Source of the DNA: Rhipicephalus microplus
Lineage: Eukaryota > Arthropoda > Arachnida > Ixodida > Ixodidae
NCBI RefSeq assembly: GCF_043290135.1
Contig: NC_134700.1
Location: forward strand, 82,006,500-82,070,499
Reading direction: 5' to 3'
DNA: 64,000 bases
Shown here piece by piece: positions 1-11,139 of this stretch; within the stretch, counting starts at the first letter, position 1, and every line of letters begins with the position of its first letter. A model generated the notes under the pieces. The model saw nothing but the letters and a program-made list of their open reading frames with translations, did not search any database and was not told the DNA's origin. Position numbers and translations under genes: made by a program.

Positions 1-305
1 AACAAACCTGATGTACGTATACGTTTAATATAATTTATGTAATTCATCACCAACATCGGGGAAAAAGCAGCAGAGCAGCCCAGCGTGGCCCTCCACCTTT
101 TCGTCCTTATTGACTTAAGGTTCTTCGAAAGAAACTAAGCACAACCGATTGCAGAAACCTTCGTTGCTCTAATCAAGGAACAGTATATGAAATTTTGAAA
201 CAAATTTAGACGGTCGATCAGTCATGCTCTGTCCGATGACACGTGGAATCATGCAAGCAGTAATGTCTGCGGTTTATATGATCATCAAGGCACTCGAAGA
301 ATACG
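1..305. other. No recognisable gene; probably decayed upstream LINE sequence
   Basis: No open frame of note and no repeat that I recognise. It lies directly upstream of LINE C-terminal coding on the + strand, so it may be the decayed end of that element's reverse transcriptase, but I cannot show this. Confidence 0.3.
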
Positions 306-1691
306 ATGAAGATGACTGCTCTATCACGTGAGTGCACGTTGAATGGACATTGGTATTGTGTATATAAACCGCAAGGTCTAATTGTTCAAACGCTTCTAGA
401 TGCTTTAAATGTTAGTATATTCGACATAATGCCATCAGAGAAACCAATCGGCCAAGTGCAAATAGAACTTGCTGATAACATCCCAACCAATGCTAAACAC
501 TTTCCCTCTAAGTATTTGACTGACTTATTAGAAGAACACTTCTCTCAATGACATACTAATATAGTAATCGCAACGAATGCATTAATGAGCGGCGAGAAAG
601 CAGGTATTGGAATTTTTTTCTCTAATTATGCTGGTCGTTTTCGCTGTGACTCCCAGACTATACACCCATATTTGAAGCAGAATTAACGACTGTTACACTA
701 GTTTTCGAAAACTTCCGGCGACTCATTTGACAGCTGTGATAGTGGCTGACTCGTTATTCGTGTGTTCATGTTTATCATAGTCGTGGAGATGAGCAGTGCT
801 AGTTAGGTTTAAATCATTGAACCCAGCAAACATTCATCTTGTCCGATTTATATGGGTACGAGGTCATCGTGGTATATTTATAAATGAGATGGCCGACTCA
901 CTCGCGCAAGCTTCTTTTGATCTTTCGATGGTGCCAGTCATGCCTCTTACAGCATATGTAACTGAAGCCAGGATCAGAGAACGTTCCCTTCTTGAGGACT
1001 CATCAAAGATTACGATAGCGAATCCAGAGTTTTCCCACCTGCACATCGCATGGAATAATGGATGGTTTCCCACGCGTAAATTGGAAGTCTCCCTAACAAA
1101 ATTACGATGCAGTGCACCACTTTTGAGTTTCTTTTTAAATAAGTCTAGTCGGGCGCCATCCCCCTTAAGCTCAAGCTGTAACGCACATGAAAATATCAAC
1201 CATTTTTCTTCTCGCAGGCTGTCGTTTCAAAACTAAAAAGAATAAGATGTTTCGATATTATATATAAAAAACTAGAAATTTCACTTAATACTCCAAATAG
1301 TTTGTCCTTTGTGTCTGCTTGATTAGGATTCAGTGACAGGGGCGTCTGCGGGGCCCTCTGCGAATTCCTTTGTGGCACAAGAAGGTTACCTTGCTGAGCC
1401 ATTGATCAGCTCTCGATTTTCACTAAACATCTAACATTTACTGCATCATTATTAAATGGCGATGGCTTAACCTGCAGAAGAATTCCATATAATGATTTTG
1501 CCACAGGTATTCGAAAATCCTATTATTCCTTTTCTTTCACGTTTTTTTTCCACGTTGAGCCAAAACAATCATGTCTTGTCAAAACAATGTAATTATATTT
1601 CCATAGAATAGATAATCCTAAATTGTTCATCAAGAATAACCGCTGGCTTCTTGGCCGATTCCCCATGGCGGGTGAGAGCCACCAGAACGAA
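306..1691 (+). mobile_element. I-like LINE remnant: RNase H, C-terminal zinc motif, 3' UTR
   Basis: Non-LTR retrotransposon 3' half, broken by frameshifts and stops. Frames at 306-551 and 796-1236 give RNase H pieces: IATN where the first catalytic Asp is expected, then ADSL, then WVRGHRG followed by NEMADSLA. A C-terminal block (EFSH, WNN, TKLRC, then a CNAHENINHF zinc-like motif) runs in a shifted frame to a stop near 1402, with an internal TGA. The 3' UTR ends at a conserved motif (GGCCGATTCCCCATGGCGGG, about 1651-1670). The copy at 54.3-57.2 kb shares the same blocks in the same order. The Asp-to-Asn change and the stops make it dead. The I/R1/LOA-group assignment rests on the presence of RNase H and is moderately sure. 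Confidence 0.75.
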
Positions 1692-1692
1692 T

Positions 1693-1729
<37 letters not shown>
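1692..1729 (+). repeat. (AAGC)n tail of the LINE
   Basis: About nine AAGC units directly after the conserved LINE 3' terminal motif. Simple-repeat tails are typical of I-group LINEs. The duplicated copy near 6105-6130 has fewer units. Confidence 0.7.
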
Positions 1730-1999
1730 TACTGCTGGCGATGCTAAACGAGGTTTTCCCTGCATTACGTCAAAGGAAGACAGCAACATACGACAGCGTA
1801 GCCCCCCTAAACTGCGCCGTACGTAAAATATTGAGGCACTACATGACTTTATGGCCAATACAAAGGGCAGGTGTTGAGAACTAAGAAAATCACAAGAAGA
1901 TCGAACAAACATTGCAATGTAGGTGATTCCTCAATCACTGTGTCGCACTGCCCCACTTTCCAGAGTGCGTGGCACCTGCCGGATTTTTTTTTTTTGAAG
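1730..1999. other. Unassigned repeat sequence within the duplicated unit
   Basis: No gene recognised. On the minus strand an open frame with CHALWKVGQCDTVIEE is kept in both duplicate copies (near 1930-1980 and 6330-6385), in copy 2 as part of an 88-codon frame (6253-6519). That may be chance or old transposon coding. I assign no function. Confidence 0.3.
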
Positions 2000-2609
2000 A
2001 CGATAGTCTTTCTAGGGGACTTTCGACGCAAAACGTTTGGCCCGTTCATCTGCCCTTAACGGTACTCTACACGGCACCAAACGATATCCAAAATGATCGA
2101 CCGCATCCGCAGCACCCACCCATATTTCTCAAGGTTCAGCGTTCATACTTGTGTGATTGTCAATTGAAAATCAATAACTGTACATACCTGAGGAACCACT
2201 ACAACACGCAAATATTCTTTATGTGCATTGTTTTACTAGAAAAGGCATACATAAGTAATTTCAAGCACCGTAGCGTTTATCACGGGGCACTGAGCATTCA
2301 ACGCTTGCGTGAAAAAGCAAGTGTTTCCAACGCGTTGCTAAGACAACACGGTGGTGGCACCTACCAGTCGCATTGTGTTCTACACATTAACACTTCAGAG
2401 ACGGGCGCGCACGCCACGCACTTCGTTTTCTAAGATCACTGCCAGATAGCACTTCTGCCTCCCGTGTGACGTGACCTGATGCGCTCCTACGCCTCCGCTG
2501 CATGCTCGAGCCACTCTAACGCAGCGCCTCTAGAATACTCTTCACCACTTTTCTTGTGCAAAACATAAATAAACGTTTTGTTCAATCTCTCCAGACGCAA
2601 GACTATCGT
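2000..2609. mobile_element. Candidate MITE with ACGATAGTCTT inverted ends (copy 1)
   Basis: Both ends read inward as ACGATAGTCTT (2000-2010 and the reverse complement of 2599-2609). The 610-bp interior has no transposase. An imperfect CTATCTGCGCTTTTA-type minisatellite follows (about 2655-2755). No clear target duplication was found and the TIR is short, so this may be part of a larger unclassified repeat. Confidence 0.4.
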
Positions 2610-3147
2610 ATTTTGTCAGTATTCACAGTGCAACATGCAGAAACGGCGCCATTTTTTTTTACTATCTGCACTTTGTCTATACTGCACTTTTACTATCTAC
2701 TTTTGGCTATACTGCGCTTACTATCTGCGCTTTTACTATACTGCGATTCGTCTATGGATGTGACGTTTTGCAAATTTCTTGGATTATGTGAAAAAAAATT
2801 TGATGCTGTCGACGACCATCATTCTTTCACTAACAATAATAATAGCTGCTTGTGTTCTTAGACGTGTTCATGTCTTCATTTAATGGTAACAAAGAAAAAT
2901 GATTACAAAGCTCTATTTTTGAAATCGCTAATATATAGCGATGTCATTTCGAGTGTATGAAATCCATATCGGCCATGCGTATTCAAACAACAAAATTGCT
3001 GTGTATTTGTAGGCTAAAAGCTTTACATCAGCTGTCACGTTGGCATACGTTCTAGTTCGTAGCACTCAACCTATTATTGTGCCTTATCACAGATATAATT
3101 ATTATATAAGACTGTTTCATTTCAATTTATTTGTAACGTAAACCAAC

Positions 3148-3150
<3 letters not shown>
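2610..3150. other. No gene; minisatellite-like TATCTGCGCTTTTAC block
   Basis: An imperfect tandem of 12-16-bp units with cores such as CTATCTGCGC and CTATACTGCG occupies about 2660-2755; the rest is AT-rich with no open frame that I trust. It is duplicated at 6981-7521. Confidence 0.5.

Positions 3151-3204
<54 letters not shown>
3151..3204. repeat. (TA)n microsatellite, copy 1
   Basis: 27 TA units followed by CACACACA. The duplicate at 7522 is about 92 bp long, so the array length has changed since the segmental duplication. Confidence 0.95.
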
Positions 3205-3213
<9 letters not shown>

Positions 3214-3935
3214 TCGGCAAAGCGATCCATCATATATGAAGTTATAAACGGAGAGAGGATTTATTTTTTGGGTAATAGAGCATTTTCAAAACTTTGAAGT
3301 TACCTTTCCTGCTACGCAGTTTGCAATACTAGCGGCAACTTGTCATATAGTGCAAATAGCCAGTTCAAGTGTGGCTTCCTAACGCAATAATAATTGCCTC
3401 ATAATAAACAAGACCAATCATATTCAACAAGGACCGCATCTCCGCTTCAAGCACAATAGGTGGCGCCACTGTTTGTTCAAGTATGCAGTGCAGAAAATCG
3501 AACTTGCGAATGGTCAAGGATCTGTTATCATAAAGATGGTTTTGCTAGGGGTCAACTCTATGTGCCCCTTTTTAGGAATAAATAGGCTATCATGCTTAGT
3601 GTGTTTAGATAAAGTTATTCTGAAAGACATTGGACATGACTAACATTTCAACGGAATATTTCAGCTGAATAGAACATATACAGATATAAAAAAGTAATTA
3701 CATAAAGATTAAGCTTTTCATGGTCGTAATGAGATTCCACCTTTCAGTGGATGAATGGGTCATCCACATAGTGCTTAATAAAAACATCGGGTGGGAAACA
3801 GCTGTTCTCATCATTTAAATTGAGAACAGTGTAAGTACTGTTGCTGCGACGAAGTCCTGTGGAATCCCTGAGCGTACGACCCATCTCGCAGTATTGTTGC
3901 CTTTATAGCCTACCACCTGCTAGTTGTCAAATCAA
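3205..3935. other. AT-rich DNA without recognised gene
   Basis: No coding frame or repeat that I recognise. The same sequence recurs at 7614-8340 as part of the tandem duplication. Confidence 0.5.
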
Positions 3936-4003
3936 ACTTTCCTGAGCCTTCCTCCACAGCGTCTCTCATAATCATATGGTGGTTTTGAGACAATAAACCC
4001 TAG
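3936..4003 (+). mobile_element. Ruka-like SINE, 3' end fragment
   Basis: It carries the SINE 3' core (GCGTCTCTCATAATCATATG, then GGTGGTTTTGAGACAATAAA) and lacks the tRNA head. An (ATT)n array follows. The fragment is duplicated at 8341. Confidence 0.8.
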
Positions 4004-4037
4004 ATAATATTTTAATACTATTACTACTAGTACTGCT

Positions 4038-4047
4038 ATTATTATTA

Positions 4048-4126
<79 letters not shown>
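4038..4126. repeat. (ATT)n microsatellite
   Basis: About 30 ATT units with one or two interruptions. It sits between the SINE 3' end and a CR1-like LINE fragment and accounts for the poly-isoleucine reading frame on the opposite strand. Confidence 0.95.
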
Positions 4127-4128
<2 letters not shown>

Positions 4129-4134
4129 ATTTTT

Positions 4135-5001
4135 CTTCACACCGAACATTGCAATCCATGCAAATGTTCTGCAGTGGAAAACGTCGAAACATACAGATAC
4201 CTAGGCGTAATTTTTCATAGTGGTATGTCTCGGCAACATCACATGTCATTGATTTGTTCTAAACTGAGAAGTGTGGTATGTCTGCTTTTCAATATAAAAA
4301 GCTGGGTGCCTCTACCAGTGAAAAAAAATGATAGTTCATTCGTTCGCATATATTGCAATGAGATATGGGATAACAGTTTTTGTATTTTGCTCAGAACGCT
4401 GGGAAACACGCATTGATAGTTTACTTCGAAATATTTTAAAAAGTGCAGCTTACGATAGTAAGATAGATGTCAGTACTATTTTTGGGATTTGGGCTTTTGT
4501 GTATTCCAGGATTTGTTTATTAAGACACTTGTTCTAAGAAACAATTGGTGTGATCACTTTAAAGTGCCATGTGTAACACGTCTACCCCTGAGAGAAAAAA
4601 AGCGTTTATAGTACCCTGGTTCTTTACCAGATATGGAGAAGCATGTAGAAGTGTATATATTCCAAATATTTTCAATGCACTACCTGACGAAATTTTTTTC
4701 AGCGAGTTCAAAGAACCAATTAAAGAAATCACTCACTGAGCTGTAAAATCACATGGTCTATCTGTATGCCACGTATGCTGTGTGTCCCTCTCCCTCCTTT
4801 GTTCCTCTTTTTTATTTACTGCCTGTAAAAAAGTAATGGTGTCAATCGTTTGTTTGTTCGTCGGTAAGGAAACAACAATAGTTTTATTACCTTGTATCCA
4901 CATCGCTGTAACCGGCTCTGCCGGGCCTAGTCGCACAAGTCCTGGGGACTTAGACAGGCCCGTTTCTTTGTATTTCCTATGTATGTGCACAATAAAGTAT
5001 T
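4135..5001 (+). mobile_element. CR1/Jockey-like LINE 3' end (copy 1)
   Basis: Degenerate end of a non-LTR reverse transcriptase. The frame reads VENVETYRYLGVIFHSGMS, the thumb-region block seen in CR1/Jockey-type RTs (compare KVLGVTF in the element at 29.3 kb), followed by RYGI, HFKVP and LREKKRFIVPWF blocks in shifted frames. The 3' UTR ends at AATAAAG and an (ATT)n tail. The start of the fragment abuts another (ATT)n run. Dead through frameshifts. Confidence 0.7.
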
Positions 5002-5006
5002 ATTAA

Positions 5007-5076
<70 letters not shown>
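5002..5076. repeat. (ATT)n LINE tail
   Basis: ATT array directly after the LINE polyadenylation-like signal; probably grown from the element's tail. Confidence 0.9.
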
Positions 5077-5087
5077 GTTATTAATAT

Positions 5088-5681
5088 TGTAAAGATGTTT
5101 ATTGAGCGAGTCTAACGCACAGGTGGATGACTGGTGATATTCACAGGACGAGGAAGATGGTGGTGCTAGAGCGCCGATCTGGTGGTGGCTTTCTCTGTGA
5201 TTGGTGACGGTTCTTGTTCCCTGTGGTTGTCATCATTATTTCATTATAATTATCCCCGTCGAGAAATATGAAGCCATCCTGGCAATCTAACAGGTGGGAG
5301 CGAGCGGGTCGAAGTACGGCTTCAAGCGGTCCACGTGAACAACATCGTGTCCACGCCGATGATGGTCACCGAGTGGCGTAAGTGGTTCAATGGCGTAATT
5401 GATGGGCGATTTGCGCTCTACCACGATGTATGCGCCATGGTAGTTTGAAAGTAGCTTGGTAGACAAAACAGGTGCACGTGGTGGTACATAGACATAAAAG
5501 TGTTCCAGGGGCGAAATTATGGACAGGAGGGTGGTCCTCATCGCGGGCCTCTTTCTGGCGTTTCTGGTCAGTCGTAGTAAACTGCTTCGCTAGCTGGTGG
5601 CATTATTCAGCGTGACGGGCGCCTTCGGACATGGTTGTGCACTCAGATGGATCTGGTGCGTATGGCAGAAAAGTGCAGATT
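5088..5681 (-). mobile_element. Gypsy A 3' end, duplicated fragment (LTR + pol C-terminus)
   Basis: Starts TGTAAAG like the LTR at 9482 and ends near TTGTCA (5232), so the LTR is about 145 bp. The minus-strand frame 5287-5541 is the integrase C-terminal tail (HDVVHVDRLKPYFDPL then stop). Coding stops abruptly at 5681 at the segmental duplication junction. It is a by-product of that duplication, not a separate insertion. Confidence 0.85.
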
Positions 5682-6399
5682 TCATATAAAAACTAGAAAT
5701 TTCACTTACTACTCCAAATGGTTTGTCCTTTGTGGCTGCTTGATTAGGATTCAGTGGCAGGGGCATCTGTGGGGCCCTCTGCGAATTTCTTCGTGGCACA
5801 AAAAGGTTACCTTGCTGAGCCATTGATCAGCTCTCGATTTTCACTAAACCATCCAACATCTACTGCATCATTAATACATGGCAATTGCTCAACCTGCAAA
5901 AGAATTCCATTAGGCCTCAAGTATTCGAAAATCCTATTATTTCTTTTCTTTCATGTTTTTTTCCACGTTGTGCCAACACAATCATGTCTTGTCAAAATAT
6001 GTATTTATATTTCCATAGGATGGATAACCCTAAATTGTTCATCAAGAATAACCGCTGGCTTCTTGGCCGATTCCCTATAGCGGTTGAGAGCCACCAGAAC
6101 GGATCAAGCAAGCAAGCAAGCAAGCAAACAAGCTACTGCTGGCGATGCTAAACGAGGTTTTCCCTGCATTACATCAAAGGACGACGGCAACATACGACAG
6201 CGTAGCCCCCCTAATATGCGCCGCACGTAAAATATTGAGACACTACATGGCTTTATGGCGAATACAAAGGGCAGGTGTTGAGAACTAAGAAAATCACAAC
6301 AAGATCGAACAAACATTGCAATGTAGGTGATTCCTCAATCACTGTGTCACACTGCCCCACTTTCCAGAGTGCGTGGCACCTGCCGGATTTTTTTTGAAG

Positions 6400-6980
6400 A
6401 CGATAGTCTTTCTTGAGGACCTTCGACGCGAAACGTTTGGCCCGTTCATCCACCCTTAACGGTACTCTACACGGCACCAAACGATATCCCAAATGATCGA
6501 CCGCATCCGCAGCACCCACCCATATTTCTCAAGGTTCAGCGTTCATACTTGTGTGATTGTCAATTAAAAATCAATAACTGTGCATACCTGAGGAACCACT
6601 ACAACACGCAAATATTCTGTATGTGCGTCATTTTACTAAAAAATGCATACATAAGTAATTTCAAGCACCGTAGCGTTTATCACGGGGCACTGAGCATTCA
6701 ACGCTTGCGTGAAAAAGCAAGTGTTTCCAACGCGTTGCTAAGACGAGACGGTGGTGGCACCTACCAGTCGCATTGCGTTCTACACCTTAACACTTCAGAG
6801 ACGGGCGAGCACGCCACGCACTTCGTTTTCTAAGATCACTGCCAGATAGCACTCATGTCTCCCGTGTGACGTGACCTGATGCGCTCCTACGCCTCCGCTG
6901 CATGCTCGAGCCACTCTAACGCAGCGCCTCTAGAATACTCTAAACGTTTTGTTCCCTCTCTCCAGACGCAAGACTATCGT
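6400..6980. mobile_element. Candidate MITE with ACGATAGTCTT inverted ends (copy 2)
   Basis: Duplicate of the element at 2000-2609 with the same 11-bp ends (6400-6410 and 6970-6980). It is 29 bp shorter, partly because an internal T run and the segment before the right end are shorter. The right-hand minisatellite is also present. Confidence 0.4.
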
Positions 6981-7518
6981 ATTTTGTCGACATTCACAGT
7001 GCAACATGCAGATACGGCGCCATTTTTTTTTACTATCTGCGCTTTGTCTATACTGCGCTTTTACTATCTACTTTTGTCTATACTGCACTTACTATCTGCG
7101 CTTTTACTATACTGCGATTCGTCTATGGATGTGACGTTTTGCAAATTTCTTGGATTATCTGGAAAAAAATTTGATGCTGTCGACGTCCATCATTCTTTCA
7201 TTAACAATAATAATAGCTGCTTGTGTTCTTAGACGTGTTCATGTCTTCATTTATTGGTAACAAAGAAAAATGATTACAAAGCTCTATTTTTGAAACCGCT
7301 AATATATAGCGATGACATTTCGAGTGTATGAAATCCATATCGGCCATGCGTATTCAAAAAACAAAATTGCTGTGTATTTGTAGGCTAAAAGCTTTACATC
7401 AGGTGTCACGTTGGCATACGTTCTAATTCGTAGCACTCAAGCTATTATTGTGCCTTATCACAGATATAATTAATATATAAGACGGTTTCATTTCAATTTA
7501 TTTGTAGCGTAAATCAAC

Positions 7519-7620
<102 letters not shown>

Positions 7621-8340
7621 TCGGCAAAGCGATCCATCATATATGAAGTTATAGACGGAGAGAGGTTTTATTTTTTGGGTAATAGAGCATTTGCAAAACT
7701 TTGAAGTTACCTTTCCTGCTACGCAGTTTGCAATACTAGCGGCAACTTGTCATATAGTGCTAATAGCCTGTTCAAGTGTGGCTTCCTAACGCAATAATAA
7801 TTAAATCATAATAAACAAGCCCAAGCACATTCAACTAGGACCACATCTCCGCTTCAAGCACAATAGGTGGCGCCACTATATGTTCAAGTATGCAGTGCAG
7901 AAAATCGAACTTGCGAATTGTGAAGAATTTTTATCATAAAGACGATTTTGCTAGGGGTCAACTGTATGTGCCCTTTTTTATGAATAAATGGGCTATCATG
8001 CTTAGTGTGTTTAGATAAAGTTATTCTCAAAGACATTAGACATGACTAACATTTCAACAGAATATTTCAGCTGAGTAGAACATATACAGATAAAAAAAGT
8101 AATTACATAAAGATTAAGCTTTTCATGGTCGTAATGAGATTCCACCTTTCAGTGGATGAATGGGTCATCCACATAGTGCGTAATAGAAACATCGGGTGAG
8201 AAACAGCTGTTCTCATCATTTAAATTGAGAACAGTGTAAGCACTGTTGCTGTGACAAAGTCCTGTGGAATCCGTGAGCCTACGACCCATCTCGCAGTATT
8301 GTTGCCTTTATAGCCTACCACCTGCTAGTTGTCGAATCAA

Positions 8341-8407
8341 ACTTTCCTGAGCCTTCCGCCACAGCGTCTCTCATAATCATATGGTGGTTTTGAGACAATA
8401 AACCCTA
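8341..8407 (+). mobile_element. Ruka-like SINE, 3' end fragment (duplicate)
   Basis: Counterpart of 3936-4003 within unit 2 of the segmental duplication; not an independent insertion. Confidence 0.8.
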
Positions 8408-8443
8408 GATAATATTTTAATACTATAACTACTACTACTGCAT

Positions 8444-8562
<119 letters not shown>

Positions 8563-8569
8563 ATTTTTC

Positions 8570-9423
8570 TTCACACCGAACATTGCAATCCATGCAAATG
8601 TTCTGCAGTGGAAAACGTCGAAACATACAGATACCTAGGCGTAATTTTTCATAGTGGTATGTCTCGGCAACATCACATGTCATTGATTTGTTCTAAACTG
8701 AGAAGTGTGGTATGTCTGCTTTTCAATATAAAAAGCTGGGTGCCTCTACCAGTGAAAAAAAATGATAGTTCATTCGTTCGCATATATTGGATTGAGATAT
8801 GGGATAACAGTTTTTGCATTTTGCTCAGAACGCTGGAAAACACGCATTGATAGTTTACTTCGAAATATTTTTAAAAGTGCAGCTTACGGTAGTAAGATAG
8901 ATGCCAGTATTATTTTTTGGGATTTGGGCTTTTGTGTATTCTAGGATTTCTTTATTAGGACACTTGATATAAGATACAATTGGTGGGATCACTTTAAAGT
9001 GCCATATGTAACACGTGGACCCCTGAGAGAAAAAAAGCGTTTTATAGTACCCTGGTTCTCTACCAGATAGGGAGAAGCGTGTAGAAGTGTATATATTCCA
9101 AAAATTTTCAATTCACTACCTGAGGAATTTTTTTTCAGCGAGTTCAAAGAACCAATTAAAGAAATCACTCGCTGAGCTGTAAAATCACATGGTCTATTTG
9201 TATGCCACGTATGCTGTGTGTCCCTCCTTTGTTCCTCTTTTTTAATTACTGCCTGTAAAAAGTAATGGTGTCAATCGTTTGTTTGTTCGTTGGTAAGAAA
9301 ACAAAAATAGTTTTGTTACCTTGTATCCACATCGCTGTCACTGGCTCTGCCGGGCATAGTCGCACATGTCCTGGGGACTTAGACAGGCCCGTTTCTTTGT
9401 ATTTCCTATGTATGTGCACAATA

Positions 9424-9426
<3 letters not shown>
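8570..9426 (+). mobile_element. CR1/Jockey-like LINE 3' end (copy 2)
   Basis: Duplicate of 4135-5001 with the same VENVETYRYLGV block and AATAAAG end; differences are scattered substitutions and small indels. Confidence 0.7.

Positions 9427-9472
<46 letters not shown>
9427..9472. repeat. (ATT)n LINE tail (duplicate)
   Basis: Shorter counterpart of 5002-5076, directly left of the gypsy A LTR. Confidence 0.9.
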
Positions 9473-9481
9473 TCTATTAAT

Positions 9482-9626
9482 TGTAAGGAGGTTTATTGGG
9501 CGAGTCTAACGGACAGGCGGACGACTGGTGATATTCACAGGACGAGGAAGATGGTGGTGCTAGAGCGCCGATCTGGTGGTGGCTTTTTCTGTGATTGGTG
9601 ACGGTTCTTGTTCCCTGTGGTTGTCA
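9482..9626 (-). repeat. Gypsy A 3' LTR
   Basis: Pairs with 20463-20602 (shared TTTATTGGGCGAGTCTAACG). It has a TG..CA outline on the + strand (TGTAAGG to TTGTCA). The inner edge is set by comparison with the duplicate at 5088 and is uncertain by a few bases. Confidence 0.75.
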
Positions 9627-9669
9627 TCATTCTTTCATTATAATTATCCTCGTCGAGAAAGATGAAGTC

Positions 9670-10840
9670 ATCCTGGCAATCTAACAGGTGGGAGCGAGCG
9701 GGTCGAAGCATGGCTTCAAGCGGTCCACGTGAACAGCATCGTGTCCACGCCGATGATGGTCACCGAGCGGCGTAAACGGTTCAATGGCGTAATTGATGGG
9801 TGATGTGCGCTCTACCACGATGTATGCACCATGGCAGTTTGAAAGTAGCTTGGTAGACAAAACAGGTGCAAGCGGTGGTACATAGACAAAAGTGTTCCAG
9901 GTGCGAAATTATCGACAGGAGGGTGGTCTTCATCGCGGGCCTCTTTCTGGCGTTGCTGGTCGGTCGTAGTAAACTGCTTCGCTAGCTGGTGGCATTATTC
10001 GCGTGACGGGCGCCTTCGGACATGGTCGTGCACTCAGATGGATCTGGTGCGTATGGCAGCAAAGTGCAGATTGTATGCGATGGTTGACGTCTGTATAGAT
10101 AGAAGAATGGGGAAAAGCCTGTGGTTACTCGGGTAGTGGTGTTGTACGCGTAGGTCGCAAACGGGAGTACCAGCTCCCCATTCGTTTGGTCAGATGCAAC
10201 ATGCAGCGCGAGCATGTCACCCAGGGTCCGATTAAAGCATTCAGTCAAGCCATTCGTCGGAATGTGGTAAGCAGTACTCATGCGGTGTACAGTATGGCAC
10301 TGGCGGAGAAGTGCTTGGATTACGTCGGATAGAAATACACGGCTCCGGTCACTGAGGAGCTTGCGAGGAGGACCATGACGCAACAAAAACCGATGGAGGA
10401 TGAAAGCAGTGACGTCCTGAGCGGTAGCCATAGGAAGAGCAGTGGTTTCGGCGTACATTGTCAGGTCATCTACAGCAACGATATCCCACTGGTTACCTGC
10501 TGTGGTCAATGGCAGTGGTCCATAAAGGGTAAATTCGATGCGACCAAATGGGCAGTCGGGGCACGCAAGCGGCTTTAGTGGAGCTGCTCCTGGATTCGGT
10601 GGCTGTTATGCGTCGCTGACACTCGTGGCAGCCGCGAATAAACTGTCAAACTAAAGTAAACATCCGCCGCCAGTATTACCGCTTCCGGAAACGTTCATAG
10701 GTCTTGAAGACACCGGCGTGAGCACATTGCGGGTCGGAGTGAAACATTGCACAGATTGTAGAGCGCAGCTTTTGGGGAATAACGAGAAGTCATTTCGTGC
10801 CGTCTGGTGAGTGATTGCGCCGGTACAAGAGGCCACGTCG
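9670..10840 (-). pseudogene. Gypsy A integrase
   Basis: Retroviral-type integrase, which would join element cDNA to the genome. A zinc-binding HHCC region is readable in shifted frames near 10625-10760 (YYWRRMF, then CHECQRR). The catalytic core (9982-10509) has DDLTMYAET, the second Asp as SDRSRVF, and TNGLTECFNRT carrying the Glu. In the first core block I read VDDLT where families usually have a WDxxGP segment upstream. The C-terminal tail runs to about 9688 in other frames. At least two frame breaks make it non-functional. Confidence 0.8.
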
Positions 10841-11139
10841 AATGGTGAAATGTGAAGCCTGGAGTCACATTTCTCGAGTGGTTGGATGTGTCGGTACCTC
10901 AGATAAAACGTCCAAAAGCGAACTTATCCATGGATCGTCGTGCTGTGCAGAGGGAATTTTGTTCATGCCAATAGCTGACAACGTGTGTTCTATAGAGAAT
11001 ATGGAGGCAGCCTCAGTGGACAGTGGTGATCGCGAGAGCGCGTCAGCATAGGCATGTTGGCGGTCGGTTCGGTACACGACGCGGATGTGATACTCTTTAA
11101 GTCACAGAGCCCTAAGAGCAAGGTGACCTGAAGGATCCT

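Larger units (their letters stand above)
1262..5681. repeat. 4.4-kb tandem segmental duplication, copy 1
   Basis: This unit and 5684-10072 contain the same features in the same order: LINE C-terminus and 3' UTR, an ACGATAGTCTT-ended element, a (TA)n array, a SINE 3' end, (ATT)n, a CR1-like LINE end, (ATT)n, a gypsy 3' LTR and the end of gypsy pol. By eye they are roughly 95% identical outside the microsatellites. The left breakpoint is inside the LINE C-terminus and the right one inside gypsy A integrase, so it is a genomic duplication, not a transposition. Shared lesions, such as the in-frame TGA in the LINE C-terminus, predate the event. Confidence 0.9.

Noticed and set aside
3932..4249. 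Minus-strand poly-isoleucine reading frame
   Set aside because: It is the (ATT)n microsatellite read through; the same applies at 8435-8683 and 9265-9480.
9470..9490. Target duplication for gypsy A
   Set aside because: Bases outside the two LTRs (ATTAAT on the left, CAAAATTG on the right) do not match convincingly, and the inner LTR edges are uncertain.
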